Assembly (NCBI GenBank): GCA_050250135.1 | Contig: JBFWPF010000001.1 | Location: forward strand, 1-64,000 | Direction of reading: 5' to 3' | Source of the DNA: JBFWPF01 sp050250135 | Lineage (GTDB): Bacteria > Chlamydiota > Chlamydiia > Chlamydiales > JAFEGQ01 | DNA length: 64,000 nucleotides | Shown here: positions 50,723-58,740 of the stretch, in pieces | Layout of the letters: the number at the start of each line of letters is the position of its first letter | Position numbering within the stretch: position 1 is the first letter of the stretch | Translations under genes and position numbers: made by a program | Notes under the pieces: model-generated | What the model was told of the DNA's origin: nothing | Databases searched by the model: none | Seen by the model: the letters and a program-made list of their open reading frames with translations, nothing else

Positions 50723-51928
50723 ATGGAAAGAGACTTTGCCGCCCTCTCCCTCGTGGAGAGGCTCACTTCAGCGGGGCACCAGGCCCTCTATGCCGGCGGC
50801 TTTGTCCGCGACCTCCTCCTCGGCCACCACCCAGCCGACATCGATATTGCGACCAGCTGCCCAGCCGAAGAGCTGGCGACCCTCTTCCCCAAGACCATAC
50901 CGGTTGGGATCCAATTTGGGTCGGTGATCGTGCCGGTGGAGAGCCACCAATTCGAGGTGACAACGTTTAGAAAGGAGGGGCCCTACCTCGACGGACGGCG
51001 CCCCTCCACAGTCGAGGCCTCTTCGGCCGAGGAGGATGCCAAGCGGCGCTCCTTCACCATCAATGGGATGTTCTACGACCCCCTTAAGGATGAGATTCTC
51101 GATTATGTCGGGGGGCAGGCCGATCTGAAGAAGGGGATTATCCGAGCGATTGGCGACCCGATGGAGCGGTTTGCCGAAGACAAACTTCGGATGATTCGGG
51201 CAGTCCGCTTTGCGACCCGTTTTGACTTTGCGATTGAGCCCAAAACCCAAGCGGGTATTCAGGCAACGGTCGACGAGCTCTATCCCGCCGTTGCAGTCGA
51301 GCGGATCTGGCAAGAGTTTAACAAGATGCAAGGTCCGGCCCACTTCGGCCGCTTTGTCACCGAGCTCTACCACTACGGCCTCCTCCAGATCATTTTCCCC
51401 GAGGCCCATACCGAGGAGATCGACGAACGGGTTGCTACCCTTGTCGAGCTGCCCGAAGAGAGTCCCACGATTGCCCTTCTGATGCAGCTCTTTCCCGAAT
51501 CTCCCCTTTCGGAGCGGCTCGCCATCTGCGATGAGCTTAAGGTTTCAAACCGGGACAAAAAGCTGGTCGAGCGGCTCACCCAATGTGAAGAGTTGCTCGA
51601 AAGGGGATCCCGAGTCGACTGGATCCGGTTCTACGCCGATCCCTTGAGCGAACTCTGCCTGAAGATTGTCGCAGCTCGGCTAGATCCTGAGGAGCGGGGC
51701 CCCTTCTTTGCCCACCACCTCCGGGCCCGTTACGGCGCCTTGCGCCATATCGAGCGGCTCGAAAGGCGGACCCCTCTCGTCACCTCTGACCATCTGAAGG
51801 AGCGGGGGATCCAACCCGGGCCGGAGATGGGAAAACTCCTAGCCCAAGCCGAGGAGCTGGCCATTCGGGAGGACCTTCACCACCCCTCTGAGGTGCTGGA
51901 TAGGATTACAGCACGCGGACGGCCATAA
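50723..51928 (+). CDS. pcnB: tRNA nucleotidyltransferase / poly(A) polymerase
   Basis: Class II nucleotidyltransferase family. The head domain has GGFVRDLLLGHHPADIDIATS with the catalytic Asp pair and RRSFTINGMFYDP; the RNA-binding motif is RAVRFATRFDFAIE. Length 401. CCA-adding enzymes and PcnB are hard to separate by sequence; the tRNA-Arg gene in this window has no encoded CCA, so a CCA-adding enzyme must exist somewhere in the cell. Overlaps rsbU by 23 nt. Confidence 0.85.
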   Translation: MERDFAALSLVERLTSAGHQALYAGGFVRDLLLGHHPADIDIATSCPAEELATLFPKTIPVGIQFGSVIVPVESHQFEVTTFRKEGPYLDGRRPSTVEASSAEEDAKRRSFTINGMFYDPLKDEILDYVGGQADLKKGIIRAIGDPMERFAEDKLRMIRAVRFATRFDFAIEPKTQAGIQATVDELYPAVAVERIWQEFNKMQGPAHFGRFVTELYHYGLLQIIFPEAHTEEIDERVATLVELPEESPTIALLMQLFPESPLSERLAICDELKVSNRDKKLVERLTQCEELLERGSRVDWIRFYADPLSELCLKIVAARLDPEERGPFFAHHLRARYGALRHIERLERRTPLVTSDHLKERGIQPGPEMGKLLAQAEELAIREDLHHPSEVLDRITARGRP

Positions 51929-53717
51929 TGGTGATATCGTCGTGCTGAACATGGCCTCGGCAGAACCGTTTCACCGCTTCGACTAGGCCGTCAGCGATCT
52001 CCTCCGCATCGGCAGGGTGATCCTGCTCCAGGTAGGCCAAAAGGCGCTCCTCCCCAAAGAGCTCGAGCTTCTCATTGTGAGCCTCGGTAACCCCATCGGT
52101 CACCATCAGGAGAAGGTCACCCGACTCGAGCTTCACCTCGTCGACCTCAACCCGGTCAAAGGGCTGAATCCCTAAAGCGAGCCCGTGCCCCTGAAGGGGC
52201 TCCACCCTCCCATCCCGGCGGCGAAGGTAAGCGGGATTGTGCCCCTGAGAGGTGTAGGCAAGTCGCTTCTCCTCTCCATAAATGAGCGCAGAAAAGGCGG
52301 TCACAAACATCCCCGTATCGGCCGTGTCGGCGCAGAAGATGTTGTTGGCATCGCGGACAATATCGGCAAGCCGCGCCCCATGAACGGTATAGGCCCTCAG
52401 CATGCTCCGGATGAGGAGAGCATACAGGCAGGCTGAGATCCCCTTGCCCGAGGCATCGGCCACGGTTAGAAGGACATCGCGCCCCTTATTCTCGATCGGA
52501 AAGAGGTCGTAAAAGTCGCCACCCACCTGCTTTGCGGGGAGGTAGCGGGCCCCAATATCGAAGCCCGGGAAGGTCGGCTTGGTGTGGGGGAGAATGCTGA
52601 GCTGGATCTGCTGGCCGATGTCGAGCTCCTTTTGAAAGGTCTCTCTCTGAATCCGCTCGGCATTTGCCTTAGCCATATTCTCCGAGAGGCTCTCAACCGT
52701 CTCGTTAAAGATCAGCCCGATCTGGTTGATCTCAAAACCCATGGGCTTTGGGTCAAAGCGGGGACTGAGGTCACCCTGGCTCACCGCCTGCATCACCTCC
52801 CGCAAATGGCCCAAGGGGACCCCCATCTTTTGCGTCAGGTAGAGGGCCAAGGCCCCACCCACTGCCAGGAGGAGAAAGAAGACCACCACCGTGCGGAGGA
52901 GCCGTTCGGTCTGAAAGGCCATCAGGGCCCCCCGATCGGCATCGACCACCAGAGAGAAGCCGGTCTTCCCAATCGGGGTCACCACCAGGATCCGGTCGCT
53001 CTCTCCCCACCGCAGGTTGTACCCCCCTGCGACTCCAGCAATAGGCTCCAAGGTGATCTCTGCCCCCCTCTCTTTTGGATCGAGAACCTGGAAGAGGAGG
53101 TCGGGATCTCCCGAAGCGTAGACCACCCTTTCTGGAGTCAAGACTGAGCAGTGGACCGGATAGCCGACATGGGGATTGGCCAGTATGGTGGTTAGGAGGG
53201 TGTCGATATCCCGTGCCACCACTAAAAATCCGGCTCCATTATCGACCAAACGGACCGCGTAGAGGTACTTTTCGAACTGGGTCGTGGAAAAACCGAGTAC
53301 ACTGATCTGCCCCTGCTCGAGGGTCTGCTGCAGAGGGTAGTACCCACTAAAGTCCTCACCGACTTGACCCGGCTCGGAGCTAGCGGTCGCGACCCATCTC
53401 CCCTCCTCAATCGCGATGTAGAACGCTCTGGAGAGGCGCTGCCCTTTGACCACCGCCGAGAGGACCTCGCTGAGATCGCCCCTCCCCCTGAGGGCCTCTA
53501 TCGTATCGAGGGCATCGATCAGCTGGTTGTTCGCCATTTCGAATAGGGCGGCCCGCCCCTCGGCTATCTCCTCCAAGACGAGGATCGCCTGCTCGATATC
53601 CCGTTTGTAGTCAGCACGGTAGATGATCCCAAAGTAGACCATCAGGGGAACCGCGAAGACCAAAAAGCCCATCGCCAAAACCCGCAGTGGAAGGGAGCCT
53701 CGCGTAGGGCGCGCCAT
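51906..53717 (-). CDS. rsbU: PP2C-type phosphatase RsbU-like, membrane-bound
   Basis: 603 residues: two membrane helices (about 12-33 and 275-300) around a periplasmic sensor, HAMP (about 300-350) and a SpoIIE-type PP2C domain with the metal-binding VGGDFYD, VADASGKG and VTDGVTEA motifs. It should dephosphorylate RsbV-P in response to an external signal and so start partner switching. In chlamydiae rsbU is close to eno, as here. Start at the ATG at 53717; a TTG directly before it is less likely. Confidence 0.93.
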   Translation of the reverse strand: MARPTRGSLPLRVLAMGFLVFAVPLMVYFGIIYRADYKRDIEQAILVLEEIAEGRAALFEMANNQLIDALDTIEALRGRGDLSEVLSAVVKGQRLSRAFYIAIEEGRWVATASSEPGQVGEDFSGYYPLQQTLEQGQISVLGFSTTQFEKYLYAVRLVDNGAGFLVVARDIDTLLTTILANPHVGYPVHCSVLTPERVVYASGDPDLLFQVLDPKERGAEITLEPIAGVAGGYNLRWGESDRILVVTPIGKTGFSLVVDADRGALMAFQTERLLRTVVVFFLLLAVGGALALYLTQKMGVPLGHLREVMQAVSQGDLSPRFDPKPMGFEINQIGLIFNETVESLSENMAKANAERIQRETFQKELDIGQQIQLSILPHTKPTFPGFDIGARYLPAKQVGGDFYDLFPIENKGRDVLLTVADASGKGISACLYALLIRSMLRAYTVHGARLADIVRDANNIFCADTADTGMFVTAFSALIYGEEKRLAYTSQGHNPAYLRRRDGRVEPLQGHGLALGIQPFDRVEVDEVKLESGDLLLMVTDGVTEAHNEKLELFGEERLLAYLEQDHPADAEEIADGLVEAVKRFCRGHVQHDDITIMAVRVL

Positions 53718-53768
53718 CAATTACCCAACTTCGTTATTCTAAGGATGTCTCATAACACTTAGGGCACT

Positions 53769-54497
53769 ATGGAGACCATACGGAGCCTCAGCCACCCCAA
53801 TGTAAAGCGGCTTTACAAGCTCCGTACCCGTCGAGAGGCTCGCGAGGAGGAGAGGAGGTGTGTGATCTACTCCGCCCTTATCCTGAAAGAGTTAAAGGGA
53901 GTTGTGCCCCTTCGAGAGCTCTGGGTATCGGGGGAGGTTCCGGCTGGCTTGGAACCCGAACGCCTCATCCTCACCACCCCAGAGGTCATCCGAAAGATCA
54001 GTGGGCTCCAGAGCGGAGAGGACCTGCTAGGGGTGGTCGACCTTCCTGCGGAGCGCCCCCTTACAGGGGAGCGGCTCCTCCTTCTCGACCGGATAGCCGA
54101 CCCGGGCAATATGGGGACCCTGATCCGGACCGCCCTCGCCCTCGGCTGGGATGGGGTCTACTTTGTTGAGGGGGGGGCTGACCCCTTCAATGAGAAGGTC
54201 CTTCGGGCCTCAAGGGGGGCCCTTTTCCATCTCCCCTACCAGAGGGGGAGTGTCGAGGGGGCGCTCCTTGCCTGCCCTCACCATAAGTTGCTAGTGGCCG
54301 ATGCAAAGGGGGAAGAGGCCGAAGAGAGGGGGGCACTCCTCCTCGCCCTAGGGAACGAGGCGGCAGGGCCCGATCCCTCCCTCCGCAAGCGGGGAAAGCT
54401 CGTAGGGATCCCCATCTCTCCTCAAATGGAATCGCTCAATGTGGCGATCGCTGGAGGGATCCTCCTTTACAAGCTGGGGCCTTATGGGAAGCGATAA
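53769..54497 (+). CDS. TrmH-family (SpoU) RNA 2'-O-methyltransferase
   Basis: 242 residues. N-terminal substrate domain (ICHP-like SHPNVKRLYKLRTR), then a SPOUT domain with three SAM-knot motifs: LDRIADPGNMGTLIRTALALG, LALGNEAAGPDPSL and PISPQMESLNVAIAGGILLY. Probably a 23S rRNA or tRNA ribose methylase (RlmB/TrmL group); which one cannot be decided. Codons 11-16 (N-V-K-R-L-Y) contain a copy of the dispersed palindrome. Its end overlaps rsgA. Confidence 0.85.
   Translation: METIRSLSHPNVKRLYKLRTRREAREEERRCVIYSALILKELKGVVPLRELWVSGEVPAGLEPERLILTTPEVIRKISGLQSGEDLLGVVDLPAERPLTGERLLLLDRIADPGNMGTLIRTALALGWDGVYFVEGGADPFNEKVLRASRGALFHLPYQRGSVEGALLACPHHKLLVADAKGEEAEERGALLLALGNEAAGPDPSLRKRGKLVGIPISPQMESLNVAIAGGILLYKLGPYGKR
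53801..53817. repeat. dispersed palindrome, copy 6 (17 bp perfect)
   Basis: TGTAAAGC-G-GCTTTACA inside the TrmH-family gene, read AAT GTA AAG CGG CTT TAC (N-V-K-R-L-Y). The peptide is normal for the family at this position. Confidence 0.88.
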
Positions 54498-55563
54498 CGA
54501 GGGGCTCGAAGAGCATTTTGCCCGGAGGGAGAAGCGGGAGTCCCGCGCCCTCCGCAAGCGCGCTCAGCGGACCGACCGCTCGGGACAAAAGAAGAGCGAC
54601 CGGGAGAAGGAGCGACCTGCCGAGATCCCCCTCCACCTCCCGAGGGGGAGGGTCCTAGCGATGCTGGGGAGGGAGATTGTGGTCGACCACAGGGGAGAGC
54701 GGCTCCACTGTGTTCTCCGAGGCTCGCTCAAGGAGGGAGCTAAGCGGCTAAAGACCCTCCTTGCGGTCGGCGACTTTGTCCGGTTTGAGCCGACAACCGA
54801 AGGGGAAGGGGTGATCGTCGCCATTGAGAAGCGCCGGTCGCTTCTCACTCGTGCCGATCCCCTCTCAAAGCGGCGGGCCCACCTCATCGCCGCTAACATC
54901 GACCTTGTGTTGATCACCGGCTCGGTCGTCTCCCCCCCGCTGAAGCCCCCCCTGATCGACCGCTACCTGATCGCTGCCCGCAAAGGGGGGATGGAGGCGG
55001 CCATCGTCCTCAATAAGGTCGACCTTCTACAGGGGGGTGAGGAGCAGACCCTCTACGACCACTTTGTGGCTACCTACCGGGAGATTGGGTACACCGTCAT
55101 CCCGACAAGCATCGAGACCGGCGAGGGGATCGAGGAGATCCGGAGCGCCATGAGGGGAAAAGCCGCCGCCTTCTCGGGCCAGTCAGGGGTGGGAAAGTCC
55201 TCCCTCATCAACGCCGTTTGCGGCACTCACCTTGCGGTAGGCGATGTCGTCCGGACCACTCAGAAGGGGTCCCACACCACCACAAGGGCTCAGCTCCTCC
55301 CCCTTGGTGAGGAGACCTACTGCATCGACACTCCCGGGATCAAGAGCTTTGGCGTCTGGGAGCTCACCGCCGAGGAGCTACAGAGCCACTTTCCCGAGAT
55401 TGCCCAGATGAGCAGTGGCTGCCGCTTCCCCAATTGCTCCCACACCCATGAGCCCTCCTGCGCTGTCCTAGAGGCCTTAGAAGCGGGGACCCTCTCTCAG
55501 CTCCGGTACCGCTCCTACACAACCCTATTAGCCGAGCTGGACACTCCCCACCTCAGGCGGTAG
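54484..55563 (+). CDS. rsgA: ribosome biogenesis GTPase RsgA
   Basis: Circularly permuted GTPase needed for 30S maturation. OB-fold N-terminus, then G4 LNKVD, G1 GQSGVGKSSLIN and G3 DTPGIKSF in permuted order, then a zinc knuckle CRFPNC...H...C (about 320-340). The ATG at 54484 is chosen because it overlaps the previous stop by 14 nt only; the N-terminal 45 residues are very basic. Length 359 is typical. Confidence 0.93.
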   Translation: MGSDNEGLEEHFARREKRESRALRKRAQRTDRSGQKKSDREKERPAEIPLHLPRGRVLAMLGREIVVDHRGERLHCVLRGSLKEGAKRLKTLLAVGDFVRFEPTTEGEGVIVAIEKRRSLLTRADPLSKRRAHLIAANIDLVLITGSVVSPPLKPPLIDRYLIAARKGGMEAAIVLNKVDLLQGGEEQTLYDHFVATYREIGYTVIPTSIETGEGIEEIRSAMRGKAAAFSGQSGVGKSSLINAVCGTHLAVGDVVRTTQKGSHTTTRAQLLPLGEETYCIDTPGIKSFGVWELTAEELQSHFPEIAQMSSGCRFPNCSHTHEPSCAVLEALEAGTLSQLRYRSYTTLLAELDTPHLRR

Positions 55564-55608
55564 CCTTTTTTTCCCAACCCCAGGACAATAGGGGAAAAGG
55601 AGCCAAAA

Positions 55609-56934
55609 ATGAGCGCTATCGCTGCCATCGTCGCTATGGAAATCCTCGACTCAAGGGGGAATCCTACCCTTGAGGTCCTTGTAGAGACTGTCGACGGCGT
55701 CTTAGCCCGCGCGGCTGTCCCGTCGGGCGCCTCAACGGGTGAGCATGAGGCCCTTGAGATGCGCGATGGCGATCCCAAGCGGTACAACGGGAAAGGGGTG
55801 CGAAAGGCGATCGAGAATGTCAACGGGCGGCTCGCCACCCTCCTTATCGGGGAGAACGTCCTCGATCAGGCCCATATCGACCGGATTATGATCGAAGCTG
55901 ATGGAACGGAGACCAAAGCGGAGCTGGGCGCCAATGCGATCCTGGGGATCTCCCTCGCAGTCGCAAGAGCCGGCGCCATCACCTCGGGCCTCCCCCTCTA
56001 CCGCTACCTCGGCGGCTGCGACAGCCGCCTCCTCCCCTGCCCCATGATGAACATCATCAACGGAGGTGCCCACGCGAGCAACTCACTCGACTTTCAGGAA
56101 TTTATGATCCGCCCGGTCGGCGCCCCCACCCTAACCGAAGCGATCCGATGGGGAGCCGAGGTCTTCCACGCCCTAAAGGCGGTGCTCAAAGAGGGGGGGC
56201 ACTCCACCAACGTCGGAGACGAAGGGGGATTTGCCCCCAACCTCCGCTCCAACGAGGAGGGGATCGAAGCGATCCTAAAGGCGATCGAAAAGGCGGGCTA
56301 TAAGGCGGGCCAGGAGCTCTCCCTCGCCCTCGACTGCGCCGCCTCCGAGTTTTACGACCGGGAGTCGGGGCGCTATCTCGAAAAGAAGAAAAAGGTGAAG
56401 GGGGAGACCTATGAGCAGCGAACCTCATCCCAACAAGCCGACTACCTTGTAAAGCTGGCCGAGCAGTACCCGATCGATAGCATTGAAGATGGGCTGGATG
56501 AGAACGACTGGGAAGGGTGGAAAACCCTGACCGAAAAGGGGGGAAAGAGGCTCCAGATCGTCGGGGATGATCTCTTTGTCACCAACCCCAAGTTCCTCGC
56601 CAAGGGGATCGCAATGGGGGTCGCCAACTCCATCCTGATTAAGCTCAACCAGATCGGCACTGTCACCGAAACGCTCGATACGATTGCCCTTGCCCGTGCC
56701 CACGGATACACCACGGTGATCTCCCACCGCTCCGGCGAGACGGCCGACGATTTTATTGCCGACCTAGCGGTTGCCAGCCGCTCAGGCCAAATCAAGACCG
56801 GCTCCCTTTCGAGGACCGACCGGGTGGCCAAGTACAACCGGCTGATGCGGATCGAGGCGGAGCTAGGCGAAGCGGCCCTCTACCGGGACAGCAACCGGTG
56901 CCGCTACACCTATGTAAAAGAGCAAGTTAAATAA
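55609..56934 (+). CDS. eno: enolase
   Basis: 2-phosphoglycerate dehydratase. Family signature SILIKLNQIGTVTETL near residue 345; N-terminal loop SGASTGEHEALEMRDGD; metal ligands in ALDCAASEFY, SIEDGLDENDW and VGDDLFVTNP. 441 residues, slightly longer than the usual 425-435. AAAAGGAG 6 nt before the ATG. Confidence 0.97.
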   Translation: MSAIAAIVAMEILDSRGNPTLEVLVETVDGVLARAAVPSGASTGEHEALEMRDGDPKRYNGKGVRKAIENVNGRLATLLIGENVLDQAHIDRIMIEADGTETKAELGANAILGISLAVARAGAITSGLPLYRYLGGCDSRLLPCPMMNIINGGAHASNSLDFQEFMIRPVGAPTLTEAIRWGAEVFHALKAVLKEGGHSTNVGDEGGFAPNLRSNEEGIEAILKAIEKAGYKAGQELSLALDCAASEFYDRESGRYLEKKKKVKGETYEQRTSSQQADYLVKLAEQYPIDSIEDGLDENDWEGWKTLTEKGGKRLQIVGDDLFVTNPKFLAKGIAMGVANSILIKLNQIGTVTETLDTIALARAHGYTTVISHRSGETADDFIADLAVASRSGQIKTGSLSRTDRVAKYNRLMRIEAELGEAALYRDSNRCRYTYVKEQVK

Positions 56935-56938
56935 TTAC

Positions 56939-56967
56939 TTGATTTGTGCCCTTTAAGCGCCTAAATA
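56939..56967 (+). promoter_or_regulatory. sigma70-like promoter, 130-residue protein
   Basis: TTGATT, 17-bp spacer, TAAATA, 28 bp before the ATG. Confidence 0.6.
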
Positions 56968-56994
56968 GGGGGATAGAAACTCTCTCTCTTTTTT

Positions 56995-57387
56995 ATGCGC
57001 TGTTACACCATTGCCCTTTTTGGCCAGACAGAGCGGGGCCAGTACCGGGTCGCCCACTACTGCAACGACTTGGCCCAGCTTGTGGAGACCTTTGGTCACC
57101 CCCCTCCTGAGACCACCGGGCTCTATCTCGCGATCCAAGCCCTCCTCTATAACCGGGCCATCATCTTCTTCCGAGTTGAAGAGGAGGGGTTTAGCGTCGA
57201 TGATTACCTTCTTGGACTCAACTACTTAAAGGGGCAAGACAAAAAGCAACGGATCGCTGCGATCGGCCTACCCGGGGTAGGGGATCGGGAGATCATCGAG
57301 GCTAGCACTCCGATCTGCACCGAGCACAAAAGCCTCCTCGTCTTTACCGAGGCCGACCTATACGACTACCTAACGGCTGAGAAATAG
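56995..57387 (+). CDS. small soluble protein of unknown function
   Basis: 130 residues without membrane segments. It begins MRCYTIALFGQTERGQYRVAHYC and looks like a small alpha/beta fold. No assignment. Its own promoter and freedom from other frames make it a real gene. The 3' end overlaps ahpC by 22 nt. Confidence 0.7.
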   Translation: MRCYTIALFGQTERGQYRVAHYCNDLAQLVETFGHPPPETTGLYLAIQALLYNRAIIFFRVEEEGFSVDDYLLGLNYLKGQDKKQRIAAIGLPGVGDREIIEASTPICTEHKSLLVFTEADLYDYLTAEK

Positions 57388-57953
57388 GACTTAAGGCCTT
57401 TATCGTCGGGCCGCATCCCCTTTTTCCCCTTCGCCCAGTTAGCGGGGCAGACCTCCCCGTTCTCTTCAAAGAAGAGGAGGGCATCGAGCATCCGAATCGC
57501 CTCATCGACCGACCGGCCGAGGGGGAGATCGTTGACCACCTGGTGGCGGACGATCCCCGACCGGTCGATCAGGAAGAGGCCCCGATAGGCCACCCCCTCC
57601 TCTCCATGGAGGACATCGTAGTCCCGGGCAATCGTCTTGTTGATATCGGAGACGAGGGGGTACTCGATCCCCTCAATTCCCCCTTGAGCCTTAGGGGTTC
57701 TGAGCCAGGCAAAGTGGGAGAAGTGGCTATCGACCGAACAGCCCACCACCTCACAGTTGCGCGCCTTAAAATCGCCTAGCCTCTCCTGAAAGGCGTGCAA
57801 TTCGGTCGGACAGACGAAGGTGAAATCAAGGGGATAGAAGAAGAGAACGACATAGCGCCCCCGCATCTCCTCTAGTGAAAGGTCCACGACCTTGCCGCCC
57901 ACCACCGCTTTCGTTTTGAAGGCTGGCGCCTCCTTACCCACAAGTACACCCAT
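57366..57953 (-). CDS. ahpC: 2-Cys peroxiredoxin (AhpC/TSA)
   Basis: 195 residues. Peroxidatic Cys in DFTFVCPTELHAF (about residue 49), resolving Cys in EVCPANW (about 170), so a typical 2-Cys peroxiredoxin. The ATG at 57953 has AGGAGG 6 nt upstream; a start 20 codons earlier would lie in the MBL gene and lacks this. Removes peroxides with thioredoxin-type reduction. Next to a groEL paralogue region as in known chlamydiae, though separated by about 5 kb. Confidence 0.93.
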   Translation of the reverse strand: MGVLVGKEAPAFKTKAVVGGKVVDLSLEEMRGRYVVLFFYPLDFTFVCPTELHAFQERLGDFKARNCEVVGCSVDSHFSHFAWLRTPKAQGGIEGIEYPLVSDINKTIARDYDVLHGEEGVAYRGLFLIDRSGIVRHQVVNDLPLGRSVDEAIRMLDALLFFEENGEVCPANWAKGKKGMRPDDKGLKSYFSAVR

Positions 57954-57963
57954 CTCACACCTC

Positions 57964-58563
57964 CTAATAAATCTCTTTTTCCCGACCCACTGTCGTTTTG
58001 GGCCCATGCCCACTGTAAATCACCGTCTCTGGCGGCAACCTAGCGATCCGCTCCAAGGAGGTCCCCATCCGCTCCGGCTCCGAGGTGGGGAGGGAGAGCG
58101 ACCCGATCGCTCCCCGGAACAGCAGGTCACCACAAAAGAGGATCCCCTCCTCCTCACAATAAAAGCAGACCAGGCCCGGGGCGTGCCCCGGGGTGTGAAG
58201 GACCCTAAAGGTGATCCCCCCCACCTTGATCTCCTCCCCATCGCTTAGGAGGTGATCGGGCTCTCTTCCCGCAATCGCCCCGATAATGGGGGTTAACCCA
58301 TCAGCGCCCGGATGGCGGAGATTTTCGGCATCCTCCGGATGGATGTAAACCTCAGCCCCAAAGTGGTCGGCCAGCTCCCCACAATCGGCGATATGGTCCC
58401 AGTGGGAGTGGGTAAGGAGAATTTTTCCTATACCCTTTCCCTCCTGCATAATTGAGGGGGCCGAGCCGGGCGGGCAGTCGATCAGGGCCCCTTCCCCCTC
58501 TGAGAGAACCAGATAACCGTTTGTGCTTAGGGGGCCTGACGTGAAGACCTTGATCTCAACCAT
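57964..58563 (-). CDS. MBL-fold metallohydrolase, glyoxalase II-like
   Basis: 199 residues. Metal-binding motif THSHWDH (about residue 51), His in HTPGHAPG, Asp in FCGDLLF and a final His in SGHGPKT: the complete single-domain glyoxalase II-like set. Substrate unknown. Its ATG begins at the very first base after the tRNA-Arg discriminator, so it has no untranslated leader of its own, and no ribosome-binding site. Upstream of ahpC in the same operon (11-nt gap). Confidence 0.88.
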   Translation of the reverse strand: MVEIKVFTSGPLSTNGYLVLSEGEGALIDCPPGSAPSIMQEGKGIGKILLTHSHWDHIADCGELADHFGAEVYIHPEDAENLRHPGADGLTPIIGAIAGREPDHLLSDGEEIKVGGITFRVLHTPGHAPGLVCFYCEEEGILFCGDLLFRGAIGSLSLPTSEPERMGTSLERIARLPPETVIYSGHGPKTTVGREKEIY

Positions 58564-58637
58564 CGCACCGGAGAGGACTCGAACCTCTAACCGCCCGGTT
58601 CGTAGCCGGGTACTCTATCCGATTGAGCTACCGGTGC
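58564..58637 (-). tRNA. tRNA-Arg (anticodon ACG)
   Basis: Minus strand, 74 nt. Acceptor stem GCACCGG/CCGGTGC with G as discriminator, D-arm GCTC...GAGT, anticodon stem CCCGG-CTACGAA-CCGGG with ACG at 34-36 (wobble inosine expected), T-arm AGAGG-TTCGAGT-CCTCT. CCA is not encoded. The 3' end abuts the ATG of the next gene. Confidence 0.96.
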
Positions 58638-58651
58638 AGCAAAGGGCCCCA

Positions 58652-58679
58652 TTATTAAGGCGAACCCCTTTTAGAGCAA
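58652..58679 (-). promoter_or_regulatory. promoter of tRNA-Arg-MBL-ahpC
   Basis: Minus strand: TTGCTC, 16-bp spacer, TAATAA, ending 14 bp before the tRNA 5' end. Predicted to drive a tRNA-mRNA cotranscript. Confidence 0.55.
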
Positions 58680-58740
58680 CGATGCCGTTGAGGCAAAAAT
58701 TCGATTAAATGCTACGGTAAGTAAGTGATGTGAGGGCCTC

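Noticed and set aside
2910..53817. Palindrome copies as Rho-independent terminators
   Set aside because: They have AT-rich stems, a 3-nt loop at best, no U-tract, and four are inside genes.
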